From NCBI RefSeq assembly GCF_019802125.1, contig NZ_JAHVHT010000002.1, positions 496,001 through 560,000 of the forward strand: a stretch of DNA of 64,000 nucleotides. Direction: 5' to 3'. This document shows positions 15,728 to 24,787 of this stretch, piece by piece. Below the pieces are notes generated by a model, which saw only the letters and a list, made by a program, of their open reading frames with translations, made no database searches and was not told the origin of the DNA. The translations under genes were made by a program, and so were the position numbers. This stretch comes from Tateyamaria omphalii (GTDB lineage: Bacteria; Pseudomonadota; Alphaproteobacteria; Rhodobacterales; Rhodobacteraceae). Positions within the stretch are counted from its first letter, which is position 1, and every line of letters starts with the position of its first letter.

Positions 15728-16812
15728 TAGATCCGGCCCCTGGCTTGTTCGCGCATCCTGTCGGCGAAACGAATGGCTGCTGCAACAGCTGCGTACTGAT
15801 CTGGTTCGATTTCGTCGCCGATCGCTGTCACTGCGTACAGAGTGCGAGCGGTTGGAGGATCGCTGTGGATTGGGATCGTGTGATCTTGCGCGATTTCACG
15901 GATACGCAAAGCCACTTCGTCAACACCCTTGGCGACACAAACCGGTGCAGTTCCACTGGCGCGCGACCATTTTAGGGCGACAGCATAGTGGGTTGGGTTG
16001 ACCACAATCACATCCGCTGACGGCACATCCGTCATCATTTGTTGCGTGGCTATGGCTTGGGCACGAGCCCGGCGTTCCTGTTTGAAATGCGGGTCACCTT
16101 CTGAGTTTTTCGTTTCATCCATGATCTCTTTGCGTGACATCCGGTTCTTTCGGATATGTTCATGGTGCTGCCATACCGCGTCAACTCCACCGAGAATGAC
16201 GGATATGATTACGACTACAAACAGGAAAGCTACGACCAACTCGGCCAATAGCGAAACCACCAGGCCCGGCGAGCCATGCATCACGCTGATCATGTCGGGC
16301 AATCGCGCGACAAGAAAAAATGCCAAACACGTCGAGTATAGCACCAACTTCACGAAGCTCTTGGCAAACTCGAAAAAGCCGTTCCGTCCAAACTTCTGTT
16401 TGGCGTTTTGAATCAAGGAAATCTTGGACAGCTTCGGCTTGAGTTTCGTTGGCGCAACAACAAATGCACGTTGCGCAAGTATGGCGGCCAGTACGGCCAA
16501 AGACGGAACAAGAAAGATTGGCGCAATTGCAATGGATGCGGACCACAAAACAGGTCCCATCGTTGCGGCAGGACCGCCCGCAAATAGATCGCTCGACAAT
16601 GCTCCTGCTTGATCCAGCAATACTTGCATCGCACTGCCGAACGCCTGGAGACTGCTCGCACCCAGCGCGACAAAGGCAAGAGAAAGCCCAGCATAGGCGG
16701 CAGCTGTATGCAGATCTACGGACTTTGCGACTTCGCCTTTCTTGCGCGCCTCCTGCAGCTTGTGTGGCGTCGGGTCGAATGACTTGTCGGTATCTTCGTC
16801 CTGCGCGCTCAT
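15727..16812 (-). CDS. flhB: Flagellar export switch protein FlhB
   Basis: This 361-residue protein starts with the conserved cytoplasmic segment (DKSFDPTPHKLQEARKKGEVAKS) and has four transmembrane helices. The C-terminal cytoplasmic domain carries the autocleavage motif NPTH at residues 272-275. FlhB cleavage and FliK together switch export from rod/hook to filament substrates. It overlaps fliR by 4 bp and the FliJ-like gene by 1 bp. Confidence 0.96.
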   Translation of the reverse strand: MSAQDEDTDKSFDPTPHKLQEARKKGEVAKSVDLHTAAAYAGLSLAFVALGASSLQAFGSAMQVLLDQAGALSSDLFAGGPAATMGPVLWSASIAIAPIFLVPSLAVLAAILAQRAFVVAPTKLKPKLSKISLIQNAKQKFGRNGFFEFAKSFVKLVLYSTCLAFFLVARLPDMISVMHGSPGLVVSLLAELVVAFLFVVVIISVILGGVDAVWQHHEHIRKNRMSRKEIMDETKNSEGDPHFKQERRARAQAIATQQMMTDVPSADVIVVNPTHYAVALKWSRASGTAPVCVAKGVDEVALRIREIAQDHTIPIHSDPPTARTLYAVTAIGDEIEPDQYAAVAAAIRFADRMREQARGRI

Positions 16813-17579
16813 CTCCGAGCCTCGAATGGGGACGCCATGAACTGGTCCAATGCGGACAACCAGACCGAAAGCATGATCGGGGTAGCGAGAAACAGCAGGA
16901 ACAGACCGCCAAGAGTAATCACCGGTGCCCCGACAAACGCCACCATGAGCTGAGGCATTGCTTTGTTGATGACCCCAAGTGCCAGATTATAAAGAGCTGA
17001 CATCAAGAGAAATGGCGCGGCCAGCAGAAACGCGAGTTCAAATGCATAGGCAATTTGATCAAGCCCCCAATCCGCTACGTCGCTCCCGGACGCGAACAAT
17101 CCCATTGGCAGCAAGACGTAAGAGTGGATCAAAAGCTGTGCTGCCTTGACATGCAGCCCGGCCAATACGGCGAGCGCGATGGCTCCAACGGTCAGGATGT
17201 ATCCCATGGCGGGAAGCGGTTCGATGGCTGCTCCGCCAAGAATCTGAGAAAGCGACGTTGATTGCGCTGCGATCGCGCCTGCTGTCTGCAAGGCCAAAAC
17301 AAAGAGACGGATGCCAAGCCCGATCAAGACACCGGCAATGGTTTCCGTCATCGCTAAAACGACCATGGCATTGATTGTAAAGTCTGGCAAAACGCCGGGG
17401 GCGGCCGGCGCGACGACCAGAGTAAAGGCAATTGCAATAACCAACTTGATCCTTACGGGAACCGACTGTTCTCCGAACCCCGGAAGCAACGCAATTGTCG
17501 CGCCGACGCGCAGAAATACGGCAAACCCCAACCAGATTTCCATTTGAAGGACGCCAATCAACTCTGCTGCGGCAGTCAT
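16809..17579 (-). CDS. fliR: Flagellar export gate protein FliR
   Basis: This 256-residue integral membrane protein has the FliR pattern (FAVFLRVGATIALLPGFGEQSVPVRIK at the N-terminal side; PFLLMSALYNLALGVINKAMPQLMVAFVGAP region near the C terminus, given by its ends). It forms the export gate with FliP and FliQ. It overlaps flhA and flhB by 4 bp on both sides, so the three are translated together. Confidence 0.95.
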   Translation of the reverse strand: MTAAAELIGVLQMEIWLGFAVFLRVGATIALLPGFGEQSVPVRIKLVIAIAFTLVVAPAAPGVLPDFTINAMVVLAMTETIAGVLIGLGIRLFVLALQTAGAIAAQSTSLSQILGGAAIEPLPAMGYILTVGAIALAVLAGLHVKAAQLLIHSYVLLPMGLFASGSDVADWGLDQIAYAFELAFLLAAPFLLMSALYNLALGVINKAMPQLMVAFVGAPVITLGGLFLLFLATPIMLSVWLSALDQFMASPFEARR

Positions 17580-19657
17580 GCAGCGACAACTCCGACAAGG
17601 GCCGGGCGCGCATCCACGCCGATCTCTTCAAAGGAAAGCACCGGGTTGTTCAAACCCTTGGCGCGCATCATGGTTTTCAGGAAACGCCGCCGACGCGTAT
17701 TGGTTACGACGGCCGGAAAAATCCCTTGGTCGCCTGCATCCTGTAGCTTCTCAGATACGTTGTCGGCCAAGCGGTTGAAAAGGTCTGGCGGAAGAGCAAT
17801 GTCCAGACCCCGATCTGCATCTACCTGATAGCTTGCGAATGTGTCTTCCCACTCTGGAGCGAGTTGTATCAGAGGAAGTGTCCCGTCATCACGTCGTATG
17901 CCGGAAATAATCTGAAACCCGAGGCGTTGTCGAACATGCTCGCAAATCGCTTCCGGTTGTGCATTGATCGCGCGTGCTTCGGATACAGCTTCCAGGATCA
18001 GCGGTAGATTTCGGATGGAGACCTGCTCTTCGAGCAATAGGCGAAGGACAGCGTGCAGCACGTCTACAGGCACCTTGTCCGGGATAAGCGCGTCCAGCAT
18101 CTTGCGGTTCGCTTCTGCCCTGACCGGATCTGAAACGGACTTCATTTCCTCCAACAATCGACGAAGTGATTTCAGGGTCAAAAGTCTGCTGAAATTGCGT
18201 TTAACCACTTCAAGCAGATGAGTGGCCAAAATCTCTGTTGGCGTCACCATCGTCACGCCGGACAGTGCAGCTTTTTCCTGATCCTGCGTGGCAATCCACC
18301 GAGCTGGGGCGCCGTATACAGGTTCGGTCGTATCCTGCCCATTGGGCAGGCTTTCTACACTGTCCGGCGCGAGCGCAAGGATTTCATCCGGCCTGATTGT
18401 ACCGCGAGCCTGTTCAACTCCTTGAATACGCAGCACGTATCCACCATTAGGCAGGCCAGGATTGTCCGTTAGGCGGATCTCGGGAAGGATTACGCCAAAG
18501 ACTGTCGCGACATGTGTGCGCATGTTGGCAATACGCGCATCCAAGCCGGTGCCCGGGTCGAGGACCATGTTGACCAGATCTGGGGCAAACTCGACGTGTA
18601 CGTCGTCAAGCTCAAGAATGTCGCCGAGAGATTTGTCTGGTGCCGCCTCGGTGACTTCGTCAAGGTCTATCTCTGCGACCGCCTGATTTTCAGCTCTTTG
18701 CCTTACGAAGTAAGCAGCAACAGCAAGGCCGAACGCACCTGCCATAAAAGGTATGAGCGGCAAGCCCGGGACCAGCCCCATCAACGCCATCAATACTGCG
18801 ACAGTCGCAAGAGCGGCAGGATGTCGGCCAAGTTGTCCAAACACGGCCAGATCGGTCGCACCTTTTGCGCCACCGCGCGCAAGCAACAACGCCGAAGCAA
18901 TCGATATGACAACTGCCGGGATTTGCGAAACGAGGCCGTCTCCGACGGTAAGTATTGCATAGGTTTCAAAGGCGCTGCTCAAGGCCATGCCGTGAACTGC
19001 TACACCCATGACCAAACCTGCCACGAGGTTCAACAGTGTAATGAGCAAGCCGGCAACAGCGTCGCCTTTCACAAACTTTGATGCGCCATCAAGTGACCCA
19101 AAGAAGGTTGTCTCCGCTTGCTCCAGCTCACGCCGAGCCTTGGCTTCTTTGTGATCTATCGCACCAGCGGACATGTCACTGTCGATAGCAAGCTGTTTGC
19201 CGGGCATTCCATCCAGCGCGAACCGCGCGCCGACTTCGGCCATTCGCGTTGCGCCCTTGGTGATGACCATGAAGTTCACGATCAGGAGAACGCAGAACAC
19301 CACCAGTCCCAAAAACACGCTGCCGCCCATAATGAATTGAGCGAAGCCTTCAATAACATTTCCGGCGGCGTGAGTGCCGCTGTGGCCCTGGCCGATGATC
19401 AGTTTTGTTGATGAAACGTTGAGAGAAAGGCGCAACATCAACGAAGCAAGCAGGATTGTGGGGAACGAGGAAAAGTCGAGTGGGCGCTCAATAAAAAGCG
19501 TAATTGTAAAAATCAGGATAGCGAGTGCAAATGACGCGGCCAATCCGATATCCAGCACCCACGCAGGCATTGGCAGGATCATCATGACGATGATCGCCAT
19601 AAGTGCGATGGCGAGCAGCACGGTCGGGCTGAAAATAGCAGAGGTGGTCAATCTCAT
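17576..19657 (-). CDS. flhA: Flagellar export gate protein FlhA
   Basis: This 693-residue protein has about eight N-terminal transmembrane helices, the FHIPEP signature around RMAEVGARFALDGMPGKQ, and a large cytoplasmic C-terminal domain that forms the nonameric docking ring for chaperone-substrate complexes. Length is as expected for the family. It is the first gene of the flhA-fliR-flhB-FliJ-like run. The 297 bases upstream contain no recognised gene and should hold its promoter. Confidence 0.96.
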   Translation of the reverse strand: MRLTTSAIFSPTVLLAIALMAIIVMMILPMPAWVLDIGLAASFALAILIFTITLFIERPLDFSSFPTILLASLMLRLSLNVSSTKLIIGQGHSGTHAAGNVIEGFAQFIMGGSVFLGLVVFCVLLIVNFMVITKGATRMAEVGARFALDGMPGKQLAIDSDMSAGAIDHKEAKARRELEQAETTFFGSLDGASKFVKGDAVAGLLITLLNLVAGLVMGVAVHGMALSSAFETYAILTVGDGLVSQIPAVVISIASALLLARGGAKGATDLAVFGQLGRHPAALATVAVLMALMGLVPGLPLIPFMAGAFGLAVAAYFVRQRAENQAVAEIDLDEVTEAAPDKSLGDILELDDVHVEFAPDLVNMVLDPGTGLDARIANMRTHVATVFGVILPEIRLTDNPGLPNGGYVLRIQGVEQARGTIRPDEILALAPDSVESLPNGQDTTEPVYGAPARWIATQDQEKAALSGVTMVTPTEILATHLLEVVKRNFSRLLTLKSLRRLLEEMKSVSDPVRAEANRKMLDALIPDKVPVDVLHAVLRLLLEEQVSIRNLPLILEAVSEARAINAQPEAICEHVRQRLGFQIISGIRRDDGTLPLIQLAPEWEDTFASYQVDADRGLDIALPPDLFNRLADNVSEKLQDAGDQGIFPAVVTNTRRRRFLKTMMRAKGLNNPVLSFEEIGVDARPALVGVVAA

Positions 19658-19954
19658 TGGTCAAATCCACAACGGACTGAGACGCAATTTTGCAACCGGT
19701 TCGGTGTCGAGTAATCCAGGATCTTCGATCTATTGAACAGGTGAATGATGCGCAGAACGACGGTTGCTTTCACATCAATTCGTGATTGCGGCGAACGCCG
19801 CGGCCTTCTGAAGGCCGAAATAGAGCGTAAGAAATTCCAGATCTTAAGCCACGGCTTGGTTATGGAAGTCACCTGCTGTCCTCATCACTTCTGTGATTTC
19901 GGCAGACTAGAGCTGATCATGTTTAGATTTGGTAACCAACCAAAGATCTGCCGA
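19658..19954. other. Intergenic region upstream of flhA
   Basis: No convincing gene is seen in these 297 bases; the open frames present have no ribosome site or recognisable product. A perfect hairpin, CGGCCTT/AAGGCCG with a 3-base loop, lies at 19801-19817. It has no T run on either side. The flhA promoter is expected here, but no CtrA-like box was found. Confidence 0.5.
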
Positions 19955-22258
19955 CTAGTTTTCACGAGTGGCTACATCATCCATGTTTGCGTCAAGCAGT
20001 TGTTTGATCACATCGCGCGATTCTTCACTTTCGTTCAACGCACGTTCAAGGCGCCCTAACATGCCTTCGAGGTCAGTCGACGTGTTTAATTGTGACGATG
20101 CTATTTCTAACGTCGGACCAAAAGTCGGCGCATCTCGGCTGAGAAGCGTTTTCCACTCATCCGACAACCATGCGGCTTGTAGGCTATGCGTTTCATCCTC
20201 AAGCTGAGAAAAGACTTCGTAGGCATTTGTGTGATCACCGGCCTGACTGCTCGCCGCGGCCCGCAATCGAGCGGCCTCTTTGCCATCCAGCCCCCTCAAA
20301 ACGGCTAGCGCTTCTTGCGGGCGTGACAAGCCAAGAGAGATCTTAGCTCTCAACAACTTGTTGCGAACAGTTTGAGGCACATCACGTTGGGAAAACATCA
20401 CTTGTTCGGCCTCTGAGAAAAAACCGAGGTCAGCCAGTCGATCTGCCAGCATGAGTACTGAAGAAAGCGAGAGCTCGGACGCTCTATTCGGCATGTTTGC
20501 AAATGCGTGTCGGACAAATGTTGAGTCATCCGCGTCCAGGGAAAGGGCTTCCAGAACAGTTGATCGCAGGGTGTCGGCTGTGTTCTTCATCTTTGTTGAC
20601 CTGATGCGATCCAAGGCCGAGAACGCCTCGTCGAACTGGTTGGACTTGGCCAAGGCAAGCACGTGAGTGCGCCGCAATTCGTCTCCGAGCGGGTCATCTC
20701 GGAATTCAATCGCATAGGCCTCTACCAATGTTGCAACGTCGTTGCTGATTGCCACACCAGCTTCAAACTGCGTATCCACATAGCGCACAAGCGCCTCTGC
20801 CGATTGTTGGTCGTTGGATGCAACAACATCCTCCAATCTGCTCTGTGCCGTCTCGACCTTGCCCTGCACAAGCTCGATCTCCGCTTTGGCCAACTCTGCC
20901 GGAGACGTAAGAGGCTCTGAAGTACGTTCGAGGCCTCTCAACGCTGAAGCAGCACCGTCTTCATCACCATAGTCAAGTAGCTTTCTGCTAAGTATCGGAG
21001 CGAGATGTCGCCGCAAATGAATAGGCAGGCTGCTCAAAGTTCGAATGGCTGCAAGGTTGTTCACAGAGTCTGAGGGGTGTAACGAACTTGATGATAATAT
21101 CGCCCAAAGTGCTGCTTCAGAATCGCAATCCAGGTAATTGGCGAGATAGCCATCCACTTTTCTATCACCCAATTCCAGTATATCCGCGATATCAATCAAT
21201 GCCGGGTTTTCTGACCACAGCTCGGCGTTCATTCTAAGCACTTGTCGAGCTTCTGGACCGAAGCCAAAGTGCAGGTACAACCGGGCTAGATCCAGCGCGA
21301 CTTTCGTGTTCAGCTTGTCAAACTCCGAGTACAAATTCTTGCGTAGAACGGCTAATTGTTGTGCAAAATCTGCTTCAGAGGCCCAATCCTGAATCCTTAC
21401 TTTGGATGGGTCAACGCATCCAAAGCCGAACGTAGTCGAGGCCTGATTTTGTCGCGACGTTTCAGTTGGTACGTCATGGGATGAAGTGATGCGCAAATTC
21501 ACGCTGGCCGAACGCATCGATTCAGTGGCCTCACTTTGCGAGCGCGAGGAATCAAATATCCGCGTGTCGATTTGCGCGCGTCGTTCCTGCTCATAGATGA
21601 GCCAGGGTTTTCTACTTGGATTCAAAACGCCGGTCGTCGCTGCTTCGCCAATTCTTTCGGCTAGTTTTTCCTGCGCTCTTTGTAATTTGGCTGGGTTGCT
21701 CTCCTGGCGATCAATCCTCGGTTCGATCACGGTTGGCATTTCTACTGATATCGTCCGTGAGTCCGAAGCAACGATTTGAGATACTTGAACTGTTGTGTTT
21801 TCCGATGGCTCCTTTTTCGGAGCCCTTGGTGCAAATCTGAGTGGCGTGGATCCGGTAAAGAGGGAAGAAGGAAATGAGGCTTCCTCTATCGAGTTTTCAG
21901 GTTTCAGGTTTTGTCGACCGACATCAATAACGACCATGCGGTTTCCTGCCCAAAAGACTTCCGCTCTGCATTGACAGTTGAAGACTATTTCGATCGTATC
22001 TGAAGAGGCTGAGACGGCATCAATAAAAGTGCGGTCAATTTTCTCGAATATGCTTGAAGTCTCAAATCCATTTTCGTGATCAACGATGCGAACTCGGGCG
22101 CCCAGCGAATCCTGCTCGACCGACCATTGAGTACCTGTTGCAACATCCAGGACAAGTCGCGAGAAATTTTCATGCGCTCCGGATCGCACTGTGATTTCCG
22201 CAGAGATTGCGAAGCTGCTGGAGATAATCCAAAGAATTAGAGAGGCGAGTGTGCGCAT
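19955..22258 (-). CDS. Large exported protein coupled to motA; unknown, AMIN-like N terminus plus helical repeats
   Basis: I do not recognise a named family for this 767-residue protein. It starts with a signal peptide (about 1-19, ...SSSFAISA). A beta-rich segment at about 20-115 (RLVLDVATGTQW, RMVVIDVG) resembles AMIN-type domains that bind peptidoglycan or outer-membrane machines. A variable linker follows, and from about residue 300 to the end there are A/L-rich helical pairs that look like TPR/SEL-type repeats. Its ATG overlaps the motA stop (TAATG), so the two are coupled. A MotE-like gene is in the same run. In Sinorhizobium the periplasmic MotC works with MotB and is folded by MotE, so a MotC-like stator role is a reasonable inference, not proof. 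Confidence 0.6.
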   Translation of the reverse strand: MRTLASLILWIISSSFAISAEITVRSGAHENFSRLVLDVATGTQWSVEQDSLGARVRIVDHENGFETSSIFEKIDRTFIDAVSASSDTIEIVFNCQCRAEVFWAGNRMVVIDVGRQNLKPENSIEEASFPSSLFTGSTPLRFAPRAPKKEPSENTTVQVSQIVASDSRTISVEMPTVIEPRIDRQESNPAKLQRAQEKLAERIGEAATTGVLNPSRKPWLIYEQERRAQIDTRIFDSSRSQSEATESMRSASVNLRITSSHDVPTETSRQNQASTTFGFGCVDPSKVRIQDWASEADFAQQLAVLRKNLYSEFDKLNTKVALDLARLYLHFGFGPEARQVLRMNAELWSENPALIDIADILELGDRKVDGYLANYLDCDSEAALWAILSSSSLHPSDSVNNLAAIRTLSSLPIHLRRHLAPILSRKLLDYGDEDGAASALRGLERTSEPLTSPAELAKAEIELVQGKVETAQSRLEDVVASNDQQSAEALVRYVDTQFEAGVAISNDVATLVEAYAIEFRDDPLGDELRRTHVLALAKSNQFDEAFSALDRIRSTKMKNTADTLRSTVLEALSLDADDSTFVRHAFANMPNRASELSLSSVLMLADRLADLGFFSEAEQVMFSQRDVPQTVRNKLLRAKISLGLSRPQEALAVLRGLDGKEAARLRAAASSQAGDHTNAYEVFSQLEDETHSLQAAWLSDEWKTLLSRDAPTFGPTLEIASSQLNTSTDLEGMLGRLERALNESEESRDVIKQLLDANMDDVATREN

Positions 22259-23127
22259 TATGCTGCGTTTTGCTTTACTGATTTCAAAGCGTCTTCCAAA
22301 TCTGAAAACGATGGGCGACAGTGGGATGGGGTGTTTTGGCGACCAACTTCAATACAGATATTGGTTGCGTGGTTATGCAAATTGGCCACCAATACTTCCC
22401 GAATGAGTTGATAAAAGTGGCTATCTTCTTCCACCACAGCTTTAACTTTGGCAGCGAACGGGCCAACCAATCCATACGCGAGAAAAACACCCAAGAAAGT
22501 ACCAACAAGTGCACCACCGATCAGCTTTCCAAGGATTTCAGGGGGCTGATCAATCGAAGCCATCGTTTTGATAACGCCCAAAACGGCAGCAACGATCCCC
22601 AACGCAGGCAAGCCGTCCGCAACGGTTTGCAAAGCATGGCTTGAGTGAAGGGCGTGATGCATGTTTGTTTCCATGCGCTTTTCCAGAACTTCTTCGACTT
22701 GATGAGGGTCATCGTAGTTCATTGAGGCGGATCGCATCGTGTCGCAAATCAGAGCAGTTGCCTCGCCATCTGCAACGATCTTGGGGTAACGTGAAAAGAT
22801 CGAAGAAGTTTCGGGATCTTCTATGTGCTCCTCGATCGCGACTGGGTTTTGTCTTGCAAGACGTATCAACTCAAACAACAGGCACAACAAATCTTTGTAG
22901 TCTTCATGCGCCCATTTCGGGCCCTTAAAGACTTTTCCAAGGTCCTTTACAGTACGCTTAACCTCAGCCATGGAATTGCTGATCAAGAAAGCACCGACCG
23001 CGGCGCCAAGAATCATTGTCATTTCAAATGGGAGAGATTTCAGAATAATCCCCATTTTCCCACCGGCAGCCAGGTAACCGCCGAACACCATCACAAAAAT
23101 GGTTACAATGCCGATGATGCCGATCAC
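22258..23127 (-). CDS. motA: Flagellar motor stator protein MotA
   Basis: This 289-residue protein has four transmembrane helices, a large cytoplasmic loop and the conserved stator region LPALGIVAAVLGVIKTM in the third helix. MotA with MotB forms the proton channel that drives rotation. motB is not adjacent: it is a single gene about 12 kb away (34050-34889). motA is followed by the 767-residue exported protein with a 1-bp overlap and preceded by the MotE-like gene after 68 bp. Confidence 0.95.
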   Translation of the reverse strand: MIGIIGIVTIFVMVFGGYLAAGGKMGIILKSLPFEMTMILGAAVGAFLISNSMAEVKRTVKDLGKVFKGPKWAHEDYKDLLCLLFELIRLARQNPVAIEEHIEDPETSSIFSRYPKIVADGEATALICDTMRSASMNYDDPHQVEEVLEKRMETNMHHALHSSHALQTVADGLPALGIVAAVLGVIKTMASIDQPPEILGKLIGGALVGTFLGVFLAYGLVGPFAAKVKAVVEEDSHFYQLIREVLVANLHNHATNICIEVGRQNTPSHCRPSFSDLEDALKSVKQNAA

Positions 23128-23195
23128 GTGATGCTTCCTCTATTTGGATTCTTTGTCACGATCGCAAATGTCTGTTAAAAAAACCTCACATAGGC

Positions 23196-23798
23196 TCAGT
23201 TTTTTGGTGCTTGAGCGTTTCGCCCAGCCAATATCGCACTTATCGAGTATGCAACTTGCGGATCAAGACCGGCCAGGATCTTGGCGGCGACAGTGGGTTC
23301 CATACGGCCCATAAAGCCTGCCGCAAAAGCTGGCTCCATTGCCTCAAATAGTGCGGCGGCGTCCTTGGGTTTCATGTTTTCATATACTGCAGTCAGCCGT
23401 GTCAAATCATCCTCAGCTGCTGTCTGAGCAATGGAAAGCGTAGCGCGCAGACGCTGCTCAGCATCCTCGAGTGCCTCTAGACGACGTTCGATCTCGATTT
23501 GTGCGACATCCAACGCTTTGCTTCTCGCGGCCAAAACACCTTCGCGTTTGACTACATTCTTCTCACGCGCGCGAAGCGCATCAAGCAGGGATTGAATGTT
23601 TACTTCGTCGCTTACTTGCGGAGTTGCGGAGGCTGAAACGGTGCTCAAGGGAAGTGAAAAGCCTTCTGCCAAGTCGACTTCAGCCAATGCTGAATTTGCA
23701 CTGGTTCCGATCCGGACTGCAGCCGATCCAACCAACAAAATAATTAGAAGCGCTACGGAGCCGCGGTTGGAAAACCTGCTTGGTCGATGCTTTTTCAT
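23196..23798 (-). CDS. MotE-like / MgtE-N-type flagellar protein
   Basis: This 200-residue protein has one N-terminal transmembrane segment or uncleaved signal (about 14-34), a coiled coil at about 70-125, and a C-terminal MgtE-N-like helical domain (LTAVYENMKPKDAAALFEAMEP, AAKILAGLDPQVAYSISAIL). This architecture is typical of proteins annotated MotE or FliG-like near alphaproteobacterial motor genes. MotE of Sinorhizobium is a periplasmic chaperone for MotC. It overlaps the upstream coiled-coil gene by 4 bp and precedes motA. Confidence 0.72.
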   Translation of the reverse strand: MKKHRPSRFSNRGSVALLIILLVGSAAVRIGTSANSALAEVDLAEGFSLPLSTVSASATPQVSDEVNIQSLLDALRAREKNVVKREGVLAARSKALDVAQIEIERRLEALEDAEQRLRATLSIAQTAAEDDLTRLTAVYENMKPKDAAALFEAMEPAFAAGFMGRMEPTVAAKILAGLDPQVAYSISAILAGRNAQAPKN

Positions 23799-24166
23799 TG
23801 CCGGACCCCCGCACTGCGCCTGGTAAAGATCGGTTCACTTTTCTCCTGAGGAGCTTGTTGAACCGGGTCGCTGGGTTGCATTGCTTGCACGTCATGCAAT
23901 GCTGCCATCTGCAGCTCCAGTCGCCTTGCGATTTCGGTTGCTCGCTGGGTCGTGTCATTGAGCGTTTCGGCCGATGCGGCTGCTGTTTTCTGAGCAGCCT
24001 CCAAGGTCTTCGTCAGGTCATCGACTTGGCTAGACAGCATTGCAACTGCTCCGCCAACCCCTTTTTCAAGACTGTTGAAGCGCTTCAACCTGCGACTCAA
24101 AACAAAGCAGTAGAAGCCTGCACCCAGTGCACCGGCAGCCAGCAAGATGTCAGCAATCAAGTCCAT
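23795..24166 (-). CDS. Small bitopic membrane coiled-coil protein (DUF6468-like?)
   Basis: This 123-residue protein has one N-terminal membrane helix (about 4-24, ending FVLSRRLKRF), a coiled-coil cytoplasmic part (DLTKTLEAAQKTAAASAETL...ATEIARRLELQ) and a short polar tail. It lies between fliL and the MotE-like gene, which it overlaps by 4 bp. It recalls DUF6468 proteins and the Caulobacter flagellar positioning factor PflI in layout, but I cannot confirm this without an alignment. A role at the flagellar base is inferred from context only. Confidence 0.5.
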   Translation of the reverse strand: MDLIADILLAAGALGAGFYCFVLSRRLKRFNSLEKGVGGAVAMLSSQVDDLTKTLEAAQKTAAASAETLNDTTQRATEIARRLELQMAALHDVQAMQPSDPVQQAPQEKSEPIFTRRSAGVRQ

Positions 24167-24176
24167 GTATCCACCA

Positions 24177-24680
24177 TCAGCTCAAGACAAATTCCATAAT
24201 GAGCAGGTCATTGACCCGCCCTGCCCCGGTCACGATTTGCACCCGGCGAAGCATCTGCGCCCGCAACCGCATAAGGGCTGCAGGGCTTTCGATATCTTTT
24301 GTTTCCAATGCACGAAGGTACCCGTTCAATACGTCAACAACCCGCGGCAGTATGGATTCAACATCGGCTGCGTGCTGAGATGGCACTTCCAACTGCGCGC
24401 GGAAGCGCAGGTGCCGCCCCTGCGAACTGGGAGCGAGAGAGATAACCATCGGCTCAATGGCAACGAAAGATACGTTGGGCAGCTCCGCCGGCGTCTCACT
24501 CTGCCTGGCCACTTCCGTTGCCGATTCGGGTGCAAGTATGATGCCGGAGAAAGTTGCAAAAAAACCGCCCCCCACCCCGAGCAGAAGCGCAACAACACCA
24601 AGTATCAAAGGTACTTTTGATGCTTTGGCTGCCTCTTCAGGTGTATCTTCAACTGCGTCCGTCATCCGAGTTCCGTTCAA
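24177..24680 (-). CDS. fliL: Flagellar basal-body protein FliL (copy 2, next to fliF)
   Basis: This 167-residue protein has a cytoplasmic N terminus, one transmembrane helix (about 25-47) and a FliL domain (NVSFVAIEPMVISL, GRHLRFRAQLEV, ending in a LRRVQIVTGAGRVNDLLIMEFVLS-type helix and strand, given by its ends). It matches classic FliL better than the copy at 14829. It heads the run fliL, coiled-coil protein, MotE-like, motA, 767-residue protein, and is divergent from fliF. Confidence 0.88.
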   Translation of the reverse strand: MNGTRMTDAVEDTPEEAAKASKVPLILGVVALLLGVGGGFFATFSGIILAPESATEVARQSETPAELPNVSFVAIEPMVISLAPSSQGRHLRFRAQLEVPSQHAADVESILPRVVDVLNGYLRALETKDIESPAALMRLRAQMLRRVQIVTGAGRVNDLLIMEFVLS

Positions 24681-24712
24681 AGTTTGTCGGACTCAGATTT
24701 CTCATACATCAA

Positions 24713-24727
24713 CTAACCGATTGTTAA
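24713..24727. promoter_or_regulatory. CtrA-like box (CTAA-N7-TTAA)
   Basis: CTAA, seven bases, TTAA lies between divergent fliL and fliF. It has one mismatch to the CtrA consensus TTAA-N7-TTAA. It is 33 bp from the fliL start and 61 bp from fliF, so it could govern both operons. CtrA control of motility is established in Rhodobacterales; binding here is inferred. Confidence 0.5.
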
Positions 24728-24787
24728 GGCTGTTCAGTCATTGCTTCCGCAACGCCGGGCAGAACGCCTGGTACGACGGAGGCAATT

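Noticed and set aside
19801-19817. Perfect 7-bp hairpin as a terminator of the 767-residue gene
   Set aside because: No T run on the minus strand and it lies about 140 bp past the stop.
19745-20059. Plus-strand open frame of 104 codons between flhA and the 767-residue gene
   Set aside because: No ribosome site, no recognised motifs, and it overlaps the real minus-strand gene.
23160-23195. Small CCT/AGG hairpin with a T7 run between the MotE-like gene and motA
   Set aside because: Three-base stem only; the T run alone does not support a terminator, and it would split an apparently continuous operon.
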